A stretch of 64,000 nt of DNA from Isoetes taiwanensis (Eukaryota; Streptophyta; Lycopodiopsida; Isoetales; Isoetaceae). The position numbers and the translations under genes are program-made. The notes under the pieces were generated by a model. That model saw only the letters and a list, made by a program, of their open reading frames with translations, was not told the origin of the DNA and searched no databases. The stretch covers positions 1,697,200 through 1,761,199 of the forward strand of contig JAJEKV010000019.1 of the NCBI GenBank assembly GCA_021234155.1, read 5' to 3'. Positions 46,274 to 58,900 of this stretch are shown piece after piece (positions within the stretch are counted from its first letter, which is position 1; the number at the start of each line of letters is the position of its first letter).

Positions 46274-46990
46274 GAAGGACGACAAACTTTATTGAAACTC
46301 CAAGCCAAAAAGCAAAATACAAATGCACGAGGCGGAATAAAGTCTCAGAGGATAATCATGATCCACTGAGTAGAACCACCAGCCTATGCATAAGACAACA
46401 CACTCAAATAGGACTCAAATATCAATTGTCGCTTGGCAGGAGCAAGCGAAGAGCAATGGTAAGCCTTAACAATTCTAGCTTGTGCGTCTTGGAGGACAAC
46501 CGCGGAGGAATATCCAAACCCCGAAAAGATAGACAATCTTCAAGGCTTCGATGGACCATAACAACCATCCCGATGCTAAATGAAATGCTTGGCTCCATAA
46601 CTTATTCCAAGTATCCTGGGATAGACGGCCCGGAAAGCACTTGGCGACTTGTCAATGTCACATGAAAAGAGAAAGCGCCCAAGACCAAAACAGTGGAGAT
46701 GAACACATAAAAAGAAACAATGCTCAATGGTCTCGTCCCTTTGCTTGCACAGTGGGCAGAGTGCTGACACTCGAGGATCAAAAAGCTTTTGCAGCCCACC
46801 GTGGAAAAACACACTATTGAAGGGAAAGGCCTGATAGCAGCTCGGCCAGAAACTCCAGAGCAACAGAGCTCTGTATTGAGCATCTCCATTGACGGGGCTG
46901 GAGGAGACACACCGAAAACTACCAAATAAACCGCAAATCTCTACGCCAGATGGTGCAAAAGGAAGAGAAAAATGAAGCTAAGCCCATGGC
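46237..46990 (-). pseudogene. 5'-truncated LINE, ORF2 C-terminus with poly(A) tail
   Basis: The minus-strand frame near 46.58-46.86 kb has CPLCKQRDETIEHCFFLC, the C-x2-C...H...C zinc-binding motif that ends the reverse transcriptase of plant L1-type LINEs. It is preceded by AFPFNSVFFHGGLQKLF, the usual short lead-in. Downstream in the same direction the sequence ends in a 35-base A run (T run 46237-46271 on the plus strand), the poly(A) tail of a retroposed copy. The endonuclease and reverse-transcriptase core are missing, as expected from 5' truncation during target-primed insertion. Confidence 0.75.
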
Positions 46991-49734
46991 GCCTTCAGTT
47001 TTGCAGAAAACAGCGTGATCGCCACATCAGGACCTGCAAAAGGGGAGCTTGAAGCTCCGGCTATGGCGCAGCGTTAGAAGCATACGAAAAAAGGGACATT
47101 AATGGCGACACGTGTCAATAATTATGGGTGTTATGACTATAACGTACCTGTTGTCAGGCTGTTATGGCCATAACAATTTTATTGCAGATAATGATCCGTC
47201 CCAAGGATTGCCATCGGATATAGCACTCCTACCATCTACGGTCCAGATTAAATACTGGGCCTAAATGACGAGGCCCAGGACGTTAAGGATTCTTAAAACA
47301 CATAGATTCTTTTGTTGTTTTCAAAAAATATATGCATACTACCCTTGATTCTGCCTGCTCTGGTTTCAAGCCTTTGGGGCATCGAGATTTCTATAAAACT
47401 GGAGCTTCAGTAGGCCGACGGCGGAACAGTCAGGTTATTTGGTTAAATCAGTTGCTATTGCCCCACAGAGATTTAACGTTCTCTGATATCGGAGCTACCG
47501 TCCTAGAGCAGTAAAAAAAACCCAAGGTAATACTTCTTATGAAACAGAAAAAAATATGTCTTGTGCCTGTGGACGTGCATATTGCAGCATTTTCAGGAGG
47601 TATCTTGGCTAAAGAAGCCTGTATTTGAGAAATCTACTTCACCGAATTGTGGCAACAAATTTGTCAGCTCATTACAGACATGGTTATGGGAGGCGGTTCA
47701 ATAATTTGCTATCCAAAATTATTCCTCTATTTCTATTGTAAGGTATAAGGGCTGCTGGTATCTGGTAAGAGATCTCAATCTACGAAAATGGGAATCAATC
47801 TGCAAAAAATGGCTTCTAACTTAACATGTCCCAGGTGTTATTCTCATTTTCCATACTCCGAACTCTAAAATGCAGAAGCACCATTTCTGAGTTACAGAAT
47901 CCTCAAATATCACCCGCACACAAATCTACTCAGGCTGCCATATTGAGCCCAGGCTCTTAGCTATCTACGAATGCACATCTATCTGCAACTACATAATTGG
48001 CACATGAAATCGTGCCATTCTCAGAAGTAAAGCAAGAAATAAGAAAATCATAACTAGAAATACTCGGAATGAGGCCCGACTCCATCTCATGTTGTCGCAT
48101 TTACCTCAGGACTTTTAAGGCAAATTCCCTGCGCACGAAAGCCACAAAGGGATCAAATGGATTGCAAAATTGAACCAGCCGGACTCACGTCGCTGTTGCA
48201 CCAGGCATCCAATATGGACGATCTCTTATCTAATCGCACCACAACCTAATAAACCTTCTGTCGGGGCATTTTTCGACATTCATTCGGACACGTTAACACT
48301 TCCCCGACACGTCCATGTATGTGTCTATCTATAAGGGCGACATCACACCATGTGCCCGGCCATTAATAAAAAATTCCCTGTCTTATTAAAATTCTCCACG
48401 TGGACAAGTTGGGCACTTCGTGCTATCACACCAACATGCCCAAAACGATGCTTCGACTTGGGCACACGGCTGAATTTCGGTCGCACCCCAGCGGGTGCCC
48501 AAAGCTTGGGCACCATGCCATATCATCAACACATGCCATATCATCATCTTCTCCGGCAAAATGTAGCGGAAAAAAACTCCCAAATCCTCGTTTTTGAAGC
48601 CTCCTGAGTCGATTAAGGGGCGGATTTGTGCACGACAAAGCGGGAATCCTAATCGGTCCTAACGGTCGGCCAGGATTTCATCATTTAAAGGCGACCCGGA
48701 TGGGGATTTATCTGCTCGGATCCTTCCTTTTGTAGAGGTGTTCTTCGCTTTTGTCTCATCGCTGCATCTGCCAAAGCCTGTTATCTATAGCTAGATCCTA
48801 CCTTTTCCTTCTTCCACCTCTTCTCTGCCATAGCCTGATCCATCTTGTTTCTGCCATATCCAAGAATCTCGATACCTCTGGCCGTTCGATTCGATTCTTG
48901 GGCCGGATTCACCGCCATAGGCGGATTCACCGCGATTGGCGTTGCGATGGCGATGGGGCGTGGTGCCCTAATGTGATACAATGCTTGGACGTGTGTCTGG
49001 GCACTTGCCCATTTCATGCCAGATATTCAAATTCCAGAATTGGGCAGGTGCCCTAGTGTGATTTCGCCCTAAGTTGCAATATCTAACCCCCCATTATCCC
49101 AACGGTAGAGATTACCCAATCTCTAATTGCAACGATCAAGATTCAATCCCCAACTGCAACTCCTTTTTAATAATACTCATCTCCACTTGGCGGCTAGGAT
49201 TTTACCCTCTCTCGATCCAATGGTTTACGGATGGGGGGCATCCCCCATGCATGCCCCTATGGAGATCTAGTGGTCGCAACTTCGCCACCTTGCAGCCTTT
49301 CCAACAAACGGCTTAGATTTGTTTGAGTATATAGACAATCTATATGATGGGGTACATCCAAGATGTAATTAAAAACATCCAAAATGTTTTACATTCTTAT
49401 AATATGTATATTCATTCCTTATCTTTACATTTAACACAATCGATCTTCTTAACAGTGCACACATGGAGCAAGTCAACCAATCACAAACTATTTCAATCCA
49501 TTCAACATTGGATCGACCCACCAACAAACGGATATGCCCCCTAGCAGGAATTGCACCCTTATCAAGTCAACTGGACCATCAAAGCTCGTGTAACAAACAG
49601 GGGTCCTTTGTGAACATTCAATAAACCACATGCAGAAGGCAAAGTTCTTACAGTAGATCTCACAGACAAAGATGTAAGCTTCCTTTTGCTTCCTTTCCAA
49701 ATAACCTTTCAATACAACTTCATACTCTTAAGCA
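46991..49734. other. No gene recognised; several small inverted motifs
   Basis: Includes gttatggccataac (47161), and gtgcccaaagcttgggcac (48497) with relatives near 48412 and 49001 as inverted TTGGGCA/TGCCCAA motifs. The plus-strand frame 47332-47514 and the overlapping frames at 48350-48640 and 48751-49056 have no known motif. Confidence 0.35.
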
Positions 49735-52700
49735 GTGCTTGGACATCAAACATACTTCTCAATAAAACAACTCAAAAGAAAAGAAATGTACGCGGCGGCA
49801 AGGCTGCCGCGACAAACTTCTTGTATGTATTATTCATATCGGCGTGCTGATTTCTTAATACAAACTATAGTTCTTGTATTAATTGTCTTGTTCCTTGCTA
49901 CTCACTTCTACGTAATGTCTAAATCAATAATTGCACATCTTCTACGCCGCCTGTTACAGGGACAACCTTGCCACTGCACTCTACTAACGGGTGGGAAATT
50001 GTTACACTCCTTCAAGACAATGCCGTCCACAACTTGCAGCACAAGATGCAAAGGGGTTGGTCCTACTGGGAGTCCACCAATGTGGAAGCATTCCGCCATT
50101 ATTAGCATTTGGAAAAACCGCAGACTTGCTCAGTTCTCCGGCACTTCCCGTTCTGGTGTGGACGCAGAATCGTGGCTAGACGAGATGCGAGAATTTGGCA
50201 AATCTTATGATATGATGGAGAAGGACATTGGCAAAGTAGCTACCACCAATCTTACTAAGACCGCACGAATTTGGTGAAAAGGGTATGCACGATCGCATGG
50301 GCTGAATAGGGGACATTGTAAATTCAAACTCTTTGCCAAGGCCTTTAAGTCCCACTATGTTCCTCGGGCACATCGCTGCAAGCAGATACAAACATTTTAT
50401 CGCTTGGAGCAGCGCAGCATGACAGTCTAGACCTATACCGATGAATTTATGTGCCTCTGACTTTATGTTCCAGGGATCAATGAACGTCGTGCAGTCGAGG
50501 GCTATATTGAGGGGTTATCACCCACTTTAAGGAAGATGGTCCGTGCAATTGACCTCAAAACTATAGCAGAGGCTGAAGCAAAAGCATTGAGTTTGGAGGA
50601 TGACACACTGAAGACCCCCTACCAGCGACCTCCAAATGCGAGCCAAGCCAAGCCATATGTACCATATAAGACCCGCTCTCCTAGTCCGGGGCCTCCTCAG
50701 CAGCCTCCTTATCAAAAGTCAGAAAAGAAAGTCAACTTCAATGTTCCCGATAAGTCAGGTGGCCCAAATACAGTAGTGCAGCAGATTCTCCAGTCTATTC
50801 CACGAGAGGCTCGAGACCAACTACGACGCGATAAGGAATGTTTCCGTTGCTTCCGTCCGGGCCAACGCATGCAGGATTGCCCATACGTTACTCAAGCAGC
50901 TCAGGCAGCCCTGGCAGAGGTAGATTGGGATGAGCTGACATCTTTTTGTGAACTCCCAGCCCTGGTGGAGGAGGAGCCGACTGACTATATACAAGGTGAG
51001 TTCCACATTTTTGCTGCAATTGAGACCGGTCAGGCCGATTGTCAGCCCAGTGTCATCTCTACAGTGGGTCAAATTGATAGTAAACCTTTCATTATCCTCA
51101 TGGACACGGGTAATACCCACAACTTTGCATCCCTTACGTGAGTCGAAACTCCGCAGTTATCCCCTCTAAAATCTAAACCAAGACCAGTCACATTGGCTAG
51201 TGGAGCTGTCCGCCACACCCAAGGCCATCGTGTTAACTTGAATATCCAATTACCAGGGGCACCCATCACTTTAGGCGCTGAAATTATGAATATTGGGAAA
51301 TATGACTTGATTGTGAGGATGGAATTCCTGGCAGCAGCAAAGGCCAATATAGATTGTGAGAAGCATGCCCTCACTTTCAACGCAGCAAATGGGGCCCGTG
51401 TTACTATCATAGGTAATGCAATACATCCTATTATGCAGTGCATCTCCTTGCATAGCCTGGATAAAGCCATTCGACGTAGGCAGGTGGCTTGCATTGTTAG
51501 GCTTGCATCCTTTGAAGCCCAACAAGAAGCAATCATTCAAGGATTGTCACCAACCATAGCCAGCTTCATTCACGAGTTCCAGGATCTCTTTCTAGATGAG
51601 ATTCGGAAATTACCACCTTTTAGGGGGGTAGAGTAGGTACCAAGCCTACCAGTAAGGCTCCTTACCGCATGAGCACACCTGAGTTGGCAGAACTTAAGAA
51701 ATAGTTACGGGAACTTCTGAAGTTAGGCTTCATTCGACCCAGTGTTTCACTTTGGAGCTCCTATCTTGTTTGTTAAGAAGAAAGATGGTACTTTGCGTAT
51801 GTGTATTGATTACCGGCAGTTAAATAAGTATACTATCAAGAATCAGTATGCTTTACCGCGAGCCAATGACCTTATGATCAGCTGCAAGGAGCTAAGTATT
51901 TTTCCAAGATAGACCTTCGCTCTGGCTACCATCAAATAAGGATTAAGGAGGAGGACATTCACAAGTCCACCTTCCGCACCCTATATGGACATTATGAGTT
52001 CACAGTTATGCCTTTTGGACTCACCAATGCACCCGCAACTTTCATGTGTCTCATGAACGATGTCTTCAGAGATTATTTAGACGAGTTTGTCATTATTTTC
52101 TTTGATGACATTCTTATCTATAGTAAGACCCTGGAGGATCATGAATGCCATCTTCGACTAGCTCTCCAGAAGTTGCGGTGCCACCAACTGTTCGCTAAGT
52201 TTTTTAAATGCAAATTTGCAACCACCAGGGTCGATTATTTGGGCCATATTATTTCTGCTGATGGTATTGCTACAGATCCAGCAAAGATCGAAGCAGTCAA
52301 AGAGTGGTCAGGTCCTACCACTCTTTGAGAAGCACATTGGAAAAGCAAGGTTCAAACGGGCTTCCAACAGTTGAAGGACGCTTTAACGTCGGCACCAGTC
52401 CTTACCTTACCTAATCCTCAGAAGGATAAGGCCGTTGTGACTGATGCCAGTAAGATAGCAACTGGAGCTGTTTTGATGCAAGAGGGACGAGTCATAGCCT
52501 ATGACTCTACGAAAATGAATGACGTGGAACAGAGATATCCTAGTCATGACCAGGAATTGCTTGCGGTCATGTATGACTTGCGGATCTGGACATATTATCT
52601 TCTTGGACGACGGTTCCAACTCGACACAAATCACCAAAGTCTCCAATATATTTTTACACAGGCTAATCTCAATCTCTGGCAATGCAGGTGGATATAATGT

Positions 52701-53100
52701 TTGGAAGAATATGACTTTGAGGTCTTGTATAAACCCAGGAAACATAATGTTATTGCTGATGCCTTGGCTCGGCATCCGCTGACCACAAGTACCTATTGCA
52801 ACGCTATTTCCACTCTTGCAAGTGAATTTAGGAAGACTATTGAGCAATCTCTTCCAACGGATTTTGAGTTCAGCAAAGTGTGGGACAGCCTTTCTAAAGA
52901 GACCAGGTCAGATAAGGAGAGGGAAACATTCAAGCATTATAAATAAGACGGTAATCTTTTATATTACCGTGATAAGTTGTGTGTACCCGAATCATCAGGA
53001 GTTAGGAGGCTCATTCTCCATGACACACACAACAGTCCTATTGTGGGTCATGCTGGATTCATCAAAAAATATATTTCAAGATAAGATCCAGTTACTATGA
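49735..53100 (+). pseudogene. Ty3/gypsy gag-pol, truncated and frame-shifted
   Basis: In order: gag (AESWLDEMREFGKSYDMMEK near 50.19 kb, GINERRAVEGYIEGL near 50.5 kb); a zinc knuckle CFRCFRPGQRMQDC near 50.85 kb; protease FIILMDTGNTHNF near 51.1 kb; reverse transcriptase ([12 protein letters not shown] and [12 protein letters not shown] at 52.0-52.1 kb); RNase H (VVTDASKIATGAVL, HDQELLAVMYDLR) at 52.43-52.65 kb; the start of the integrase zinc finger (ILHDTHNSPIVGH) near 53.0 kb. The knuckle His is Gln, and the RNase H TDHxSL motif reads TNHQSL. Stops or frame changes separate gag, protease, the RT N-terminal half and RNase H. The integrase core is deleted and no 5' LTR is visible, so the copy is dead. 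Confidence 0.9.
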
Positions 53101-53106
53101 TGTGAC

Positions 53107-53986
53107 TCATCACCAAATAACGAGTATGACGGTGAATCGGGGGTGGGGTCTTGCCTAGTGCGGCTACAGGACTCCTATAGTGTGCTAGGCTTATAGCCGG
53201 TCACTGAAAGGGCCGGGTATGGGTCTGACACTCCCTGGGTCGCAGGTGACATGCCTAATACCTATGGACGCCCTGGACTCGAATGGGCAGGTGAGCTCGC
53301 CTTTAGATTTCGGGGAGTAAGTCGGGTACGAACGCGGGGATCACTGACGTGGCACCAGTTCTCTAGCACACCCGGGGATCTATCATACTCGGGGAGGGGA
53401 TGCCTCTTTGACCTGCCTCATCGGACCGGAGAGATGTAACTCGGAGTAGTTCCATAGGGTGATTCCATGGGATTACGTCTCCAAAAGGCTACAACCACAC
53501 CATAGCATGTTTCAGCCTATCTGCAAAGTGTGCACAGGAGGGGCGGATGGAGTGGACTACCCTAGCCATTGTTCTATGCCAGCCAATGCCATTGTTATGA
53601 TTATGTCTGTTGTTATCCGGAGGCCTTGGCTATCAGTCGACCCCCATGAGTCAAAGCCGGGGTAGAGCCCTTATTTACGATGCATTTCCTTTGTTATGTT
53701 GGTGTTCTGTGGTATTCTTATGGATGATGATGGGCCACCCTTCGAGGTGGTATACTATTATTTGCATTGTTGCCAGGTGCTAACCTTGCATGTACGCTTC
53801 CGCTACATAGGATTCCCATAGAAGACGTGGGACAAATGACACCTCCGTGTCCTTCACCCGGACACTTGCCCATCACAAGTGGTCTGAGTCTGACGGAGGG
53901 CCTTCCTATGGTGGTATAGTCCATGGGATAGGGGATTTCCCATATCTGTATGATGGGAGCATCGTATAGAGCCGGGGAGCGTCACA
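53107..53986 (+). repeat. LTR copy D (5'-truncated)
   Basis: Matches the second half of LTR A and ends gcgtcaca at 53986. Its first half is missing: the integrase fragment runs straight into it. It may be the 3' LTR of the gypsy remnant after an internal deletion, or a separate LTR of the same family. Confidence 0.75.
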
Positions 53987-54539
53987 GATTGCCTATCTAT
54001 GGTTTTCTGCAGATGTATCCAGATATTAGATTGAACCTGTAAGTCAAGTGTGCTTCATGAGCTATTTTGTTATGTTCAAGTGATTGGAGGGTGTATTACT
54101 AGCTTAATGAACTATTGGGATCATGGTCTGGGCAACATCAACAAGAAAGACCCAAGTACCTTATGTTATACTTATAATTGGATGTACCCCGTAATAGATT
54201 GTTATGTTTTGTGCGCCCAACAATGCCGGTAGGCTTGAGGGAATATTGGGAGCCACTTAATAAGGGTGTGCTTTAAGAAATTGCTAAAAATATTATACAC
54301 ATTGTGTTTGTTATAAAGGGAAGGGCCCATATGGCTATCCATTTATTAAAACTTGATCTAATAAGCTTAAGCTTGTATATGCCAATCCTCTTGTAACACA
54401 AGTAAAAAATGGCATCCAACGTTGAACAACAAAACTTTGACGTACAATTGATATTTTTGCAAGAGTGACAAAGTCTAGATGTCATGGAATATGATCAGAC
54501 AATTTCCCATAACTAGGCTATGGCTCCATGCTCCTCTTG
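53987..54539 (+). repeat. Direct repeat R550, copy 2
   Basis: Second copy of 34179-34733, starting at the first base after LTR D. In copy 1 the same first base follows tttgtacca, so LTR D marks an insertion or recombination point. Confidence 0.9.
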
Positions 54540-54946
54540 AGCGTTTTCACATGTGGCGTTCTTTTGCCTCCACCGCCTGAAGCGCCCACCGCCTGAGCGC
54601 CCAGGCCCGATCAAGCTCATGTGAGGCTGCAGGGGCAATCATCAAGCAACAAACACGGTTATGGCATAGCCTGGCATCACCAGCATCAACAGCATCAACA
54701 GCCGGGTCTGTTCAAGCCCATGTGAGTCAGCTAGTTTCCAGAAGTCGTGGTCCTATCCAAATCCAGATTCGGCCATACCAAGTTACCTTTTGTTTAGTTT
54801 GGTGTCAGTTTAAAGCCTGGTTGAAGGATGTGTTACACCTGCCCGGTTCTTCTTCAAGCACGGCTCTAGAGGCCGGGGGTTTTTGGCCCAGTACAGCAAA
54901 ACTAGGTGGCCCTTTTGGCTTTGGAATTGACAGTAGCAGCGGATTC
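54540..54946. other. No gene seen
   Basis: GC-rich with repeated gcgcccac/gcgcccag and catcaacagcatcaacag. The plus-strand frame 54722-55030 runs through the CACTA terminus and is not credible. Confidence 0.35.
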
Positions 54947-55430
54947 CACTACAAAACCAAGGCCCTGTTACGGCGTCTATTACGGCGTCCCGCGTCGTTA
55001 CCGTCGATGTCGGCGTCAAAACGTCGATAAACGACGCCTATTTCGGCGTCCGGGCGTCGATTACGACCTTTATGCGTCGCTATCTGGCGTCAAACGGCGG
55101 CGTCTTTAGCGGCGACTGGCGTCGTTCAACGTCGTTAACGCCGCGTGGGTCAACCCGCCCAGCGCCGCTGCCCGGCGTGGCCAAGCGCCCGGCCGGCTGG
55201 CGTGGCAGATGAGCTGGCAACGTCGTTCAACGACGAAAACTACACGTCATCATGTCCGTCCGGTGATGGCGTTGCCCGGTAGCGTAGAGCGGCGGCGATG
55301 GCTTACCGCGTGTGAAACGTCGTTGAACGGCGTTGGCGGCGATGGTTGTCACTGTCTGGCGCTGCGGGTCATCGTCGCTGTCTGGCGGCTGGCGCCACGC
55401 CATCAACGTCGTTCAACGACGATTAAGGAA
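54947..55430 (+). mobile_element. CACTA-type transposon end with subterminal repeats
   Basis: CACTACAAAA at 54947-54956 is the canonical start of plant CACTA (En/Spm) elements. It is followed by about 480 bp crowded with GGCGTC, CGTCG and AACGACG motifs in both directions. Dense short subterminal repeats are where CACTA transposases bind. The three bases before it (TTC) are the candidate target duplication. The other end is not in the window: I find no TTTTGTAGTG to the right. Confidence 0.75.
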
Positions 55431-55890
55431 TTTAGATTAAAAAAAAATATTAATTTAATATTATTCAATATTATTTAACGGACAGTTAATATTCATATTC
55501 AAAATTAACAAATATTTAATATAAATAAATATTTAGTAATATTTATTAATATTAAATAATATTAATATTATCAATAATATTAATAGTATTAATAAATATT
55601 AAATATGAACAAAATAAATCGAGAATAAATATTTAAAAATTTAAAAATTCGAAAAATAGAAACAAATATTGATTAAATTATATTAGTATTCAGTATCATG
55701 GTAGATAAGCATTATTGTTTAATATGTAATTAAATGTTTAATAAATCTAAGAATAAAAAAATAGAATCGAGCATAAAATTAACATAACAAAAAAATCACA
55801 AATAATAAGAAGAAAGCATAAAAAATTTAGATTGAATTCAATTAATATATTTCACAATGTAATTTGCACATTACAAAATATATTGAGTCT
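55431..55890. other. AT-rich spacer
   Basis: Strongly AT-rich with many aatatt/attaat repeats. It lies between the subterminal repeats and the 3' end of the minus-strand gene. Confidence 0.6.
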
Positions 55891-55951
55891 TTAGTTGTTG
55901 CTCTCTAATTCTTCTTCTTCTTCTTCTTCTTCATTGGCTTCGTCTTCATTT
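55891..55951 (-). CDS. Terminal exon of the minus-strand gene (acidic tail)
   Basis: Acceptor AATGCAG is followed by VNEDEANEEEEEEEELESNN and TAA. The Glu run comes from a (CTT)n stretch on the plus strand (55909-55933). Its clean acceptor and stop make it the likely C-terminus. Confidence 0.5.
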
Positions 55952-58900
55952 ACCTGCATTATATTGTATCGCAACAATTAGTTCATTGTAGTCACAAATA
56001 ATTATCTAATGAATGATACACACTTCATCCCCCTTTCACGCAGCCCGGTGGGCGTCGCGATGGCCGCATGACCCTTTTTGAAGGCCCTTTTCGGCGTTCA
56101 TCTTTAGCGTAGGGCGACCAAAGAAATGACTTCTATTGAGAATGAGCACCAAAACTAATGTTAGTGTTCAACTCGAGAACCTACATTATAAACCAAATTT
56201 ATACTTACAAATAGCTTATCCGGAAAAGCCATAACCGGACCAGTCTTATTGGCACTATGGTCGCCACTTGCTTCGTCGTTACCTCGCGTCAGTACTGCCT
56301 TTGTTCTAGCTTCCCTTTCTTTGATAATATGTTGGCCTTCAAACACTACAATGCAATACAAGGACTTAGTCCACATGGCATCATCTAATTATACAACTCA
56401 TGGGAGAGATGATGTACTTGAAATGCCTCATTAGTCAACCAGGATAGGTTGTGCCACTTCCTCTATCGAGACTCCTCAGCTTTGGCAAGAGCTTTGTTTG
56501 CTTCTTACGAAAGTACCTCTGCAAAATATAAATAAAATATGAGTACAATGAGGTTATAATGAAGAACGAAAAGAGCCTAATACACAGGTGGCTTTAACAT
56601 GTTTACCACCGCTTTGAACAAACCTCCCTCCATGAGATCTCTCGACTTGAGCTCGGGGATATTACGCTTCTAAAAGCTCCTTGATCCTCTCTTTTCCTCA
56701 TCATAGGCTCCCCGAGTTCCATTCACCCTTGTGGGCGTTATGGCAAACGCTATTTGTGACACTATTAGCCATCTTCCAAAAATTGTCGCCATCTGCGGTC
56801 TTTGTGGTAGCGGCAACTTTCTTGCTACTACACTCAACATCGACTAACATATGAATATGTGTTAGTGAACAAAAAGGGCATAATTCAAGATGAACTCACT
56901 CATATGCAAAGAGATGCCTTCGTGGAGGTGGTGCGGTGGTGCCGCGATCTTTAACGAGCTTGAAGAGGAATTAAGTCCCACTCAGGCGTGGGCGGCGGTC
57001 GGCTCGCCGTGGGGGGTTCATTCTCCTGCGTGCTCGGGAATGTGCCCAAGATTGAATTACGAAGGAGTGTATGAGCTATGGCGTGGAGGGTCATGGGCGC
57101 CGGACCTCGCCTACTTTGTTCAACGGCCGGGCGCAATGTCCGTTTCTGGGCGACATCCCAATTACAAGGCATTCCACCTATCTTGAGGGTTATCGCCTCG
57201 TTGATATCTCGGGTTCCACGTTCTTCGTCTTCTGGCGGATCACGAGGTCCTTTTCCGTCTCTTGGTGGTGGGTGAGAAGAAGATCATATAACCACGACGG
57301 CGAACATTATGCATAGGAAAAGAAGGGCCTTAACCGCATTTACACGCTACATTTAAAAACATTAGAGCGTTCAAAATAAATGGTTAACTTACATTTTATC
57401 CTAGAAAAAATCCATACCAAATCCACACAATGGTGGAGGTGGCGGTGGTGGCGAGCTAAACCCGAGCGACCAACTTAGCCTCTTAAAGGCCTTTGCGGGT
57501 TTAGGGTCATCAATAAGGCTACCAAACCCCGCGAGTAAAGTTGTGAACAATAGATATGCCATCGTGCGCATCCCATGGTTCTTTGGACATGTGCAAAAAC
57601 TTTTTACAAGTTATTTATATGGAGTCACGATGAATAACATAGTAGGAAAGCAACAAATGTTAGCAACATGGGAAGTTCATTACAAAACATTGGGATTTGA
57701 ATAATTAAAAGTGTCTTTATATATTTGGTTATTAGACAATTAAAAAAATTTAATACTCTTAAACATGGCAAGATATACAATATTGTATTCATTATTTGAG
57801 TTGTGACAACAACAATTTTGACATCTCCAAGGCATCCATGCACTTCATGTGTCGTCTTTGTCTCACAACCATGGTAGAAGATATTCCAACACTTTGTAAG
57901 GCTTCAACAACCCGAAGCTTTGGGTCGTGATGAGAATCGTCTTCATGTTGGCACATCATTCTTGTTTTTTGCTCCTCCAACTTGTCAAGACGTCGTTGGT
58001 ACATATGGGTTGGATTAATCCATTGGGCATTGTTGTTATTATTAAACCACTCCATTCGTCGCATAGCTTAACAAGGTGACCTAGCAAACGCACTAATGAC
58101 CTGTGGTGCAATTGCAGATTCCTTTTTCAAAAACACGTAAATTCGGCATTTTAGCCATTTTTTAAAAAACAAGCCCATAAAAGCCTTGTGAGCCTAAAAA
58201 AGTCCACATTTGAAGACAAGCGGGTTTTCTTGGTTTTGGACAAAGTAAGAAACACACTTTTGGAGCACCAAAATGCAAGCCCGAAAAGAAAAAAGTCTAT
58301 CTTGGCGCATAGAAAGGCGATCCTTATTAAATTATAATTTATTTAAAAAAGCATGAGCCTAAAAGAAATCCACATTTCAAAGACAAGCGAGGTTTTCTTG
58401 TTTTTAAACAAAGTAAAAGACAAACTTTTTAGACCAACAAAATGCAAAAGAAAAAAAGCCTATCTTGGCATAGACATGGCAGATCATTAATGGAATATAT
58501 TACATTTAAAATAGGGCACATAGAATAAAATGTTTAACTTTTGGACCAGAAATTTTAAATATCCAAAGGAACATCCTTTGAAGGTATTTCCTCATCGATT
58601 CCAGAACCTGCGGGGAGACTTAGGCTTAGTAGTTTCTAGATTTTCCTCGGACTTCGGCCCGAACCTTCAACACAATGTGACCTTAAGTGGATCTTCGGCG
58701 GGGAATCAATTCGACATAGTCGGCTTGATCGTCGGTGTTCCCGTAAGAGGAGGCCGCAGGCTCACGAGCGAGGAGAAGGCGAACACCATCCTTATCCTTG
58801 ATCCCAAGTTCACCGTTTTTTCGTCCGGCAAAACGTGTAAGGAGGCCCGACCGTGACTTGATGTATGCTCTTTTGCATCTGCGTCGGCGTCAATGGCCCG

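Noticed and set aside
54722-55109. Arg-rich proteins at the CACTA end
   Set aside because: These frames follow the CGTCG-type subterminal repeats and cross the transposon boundary.
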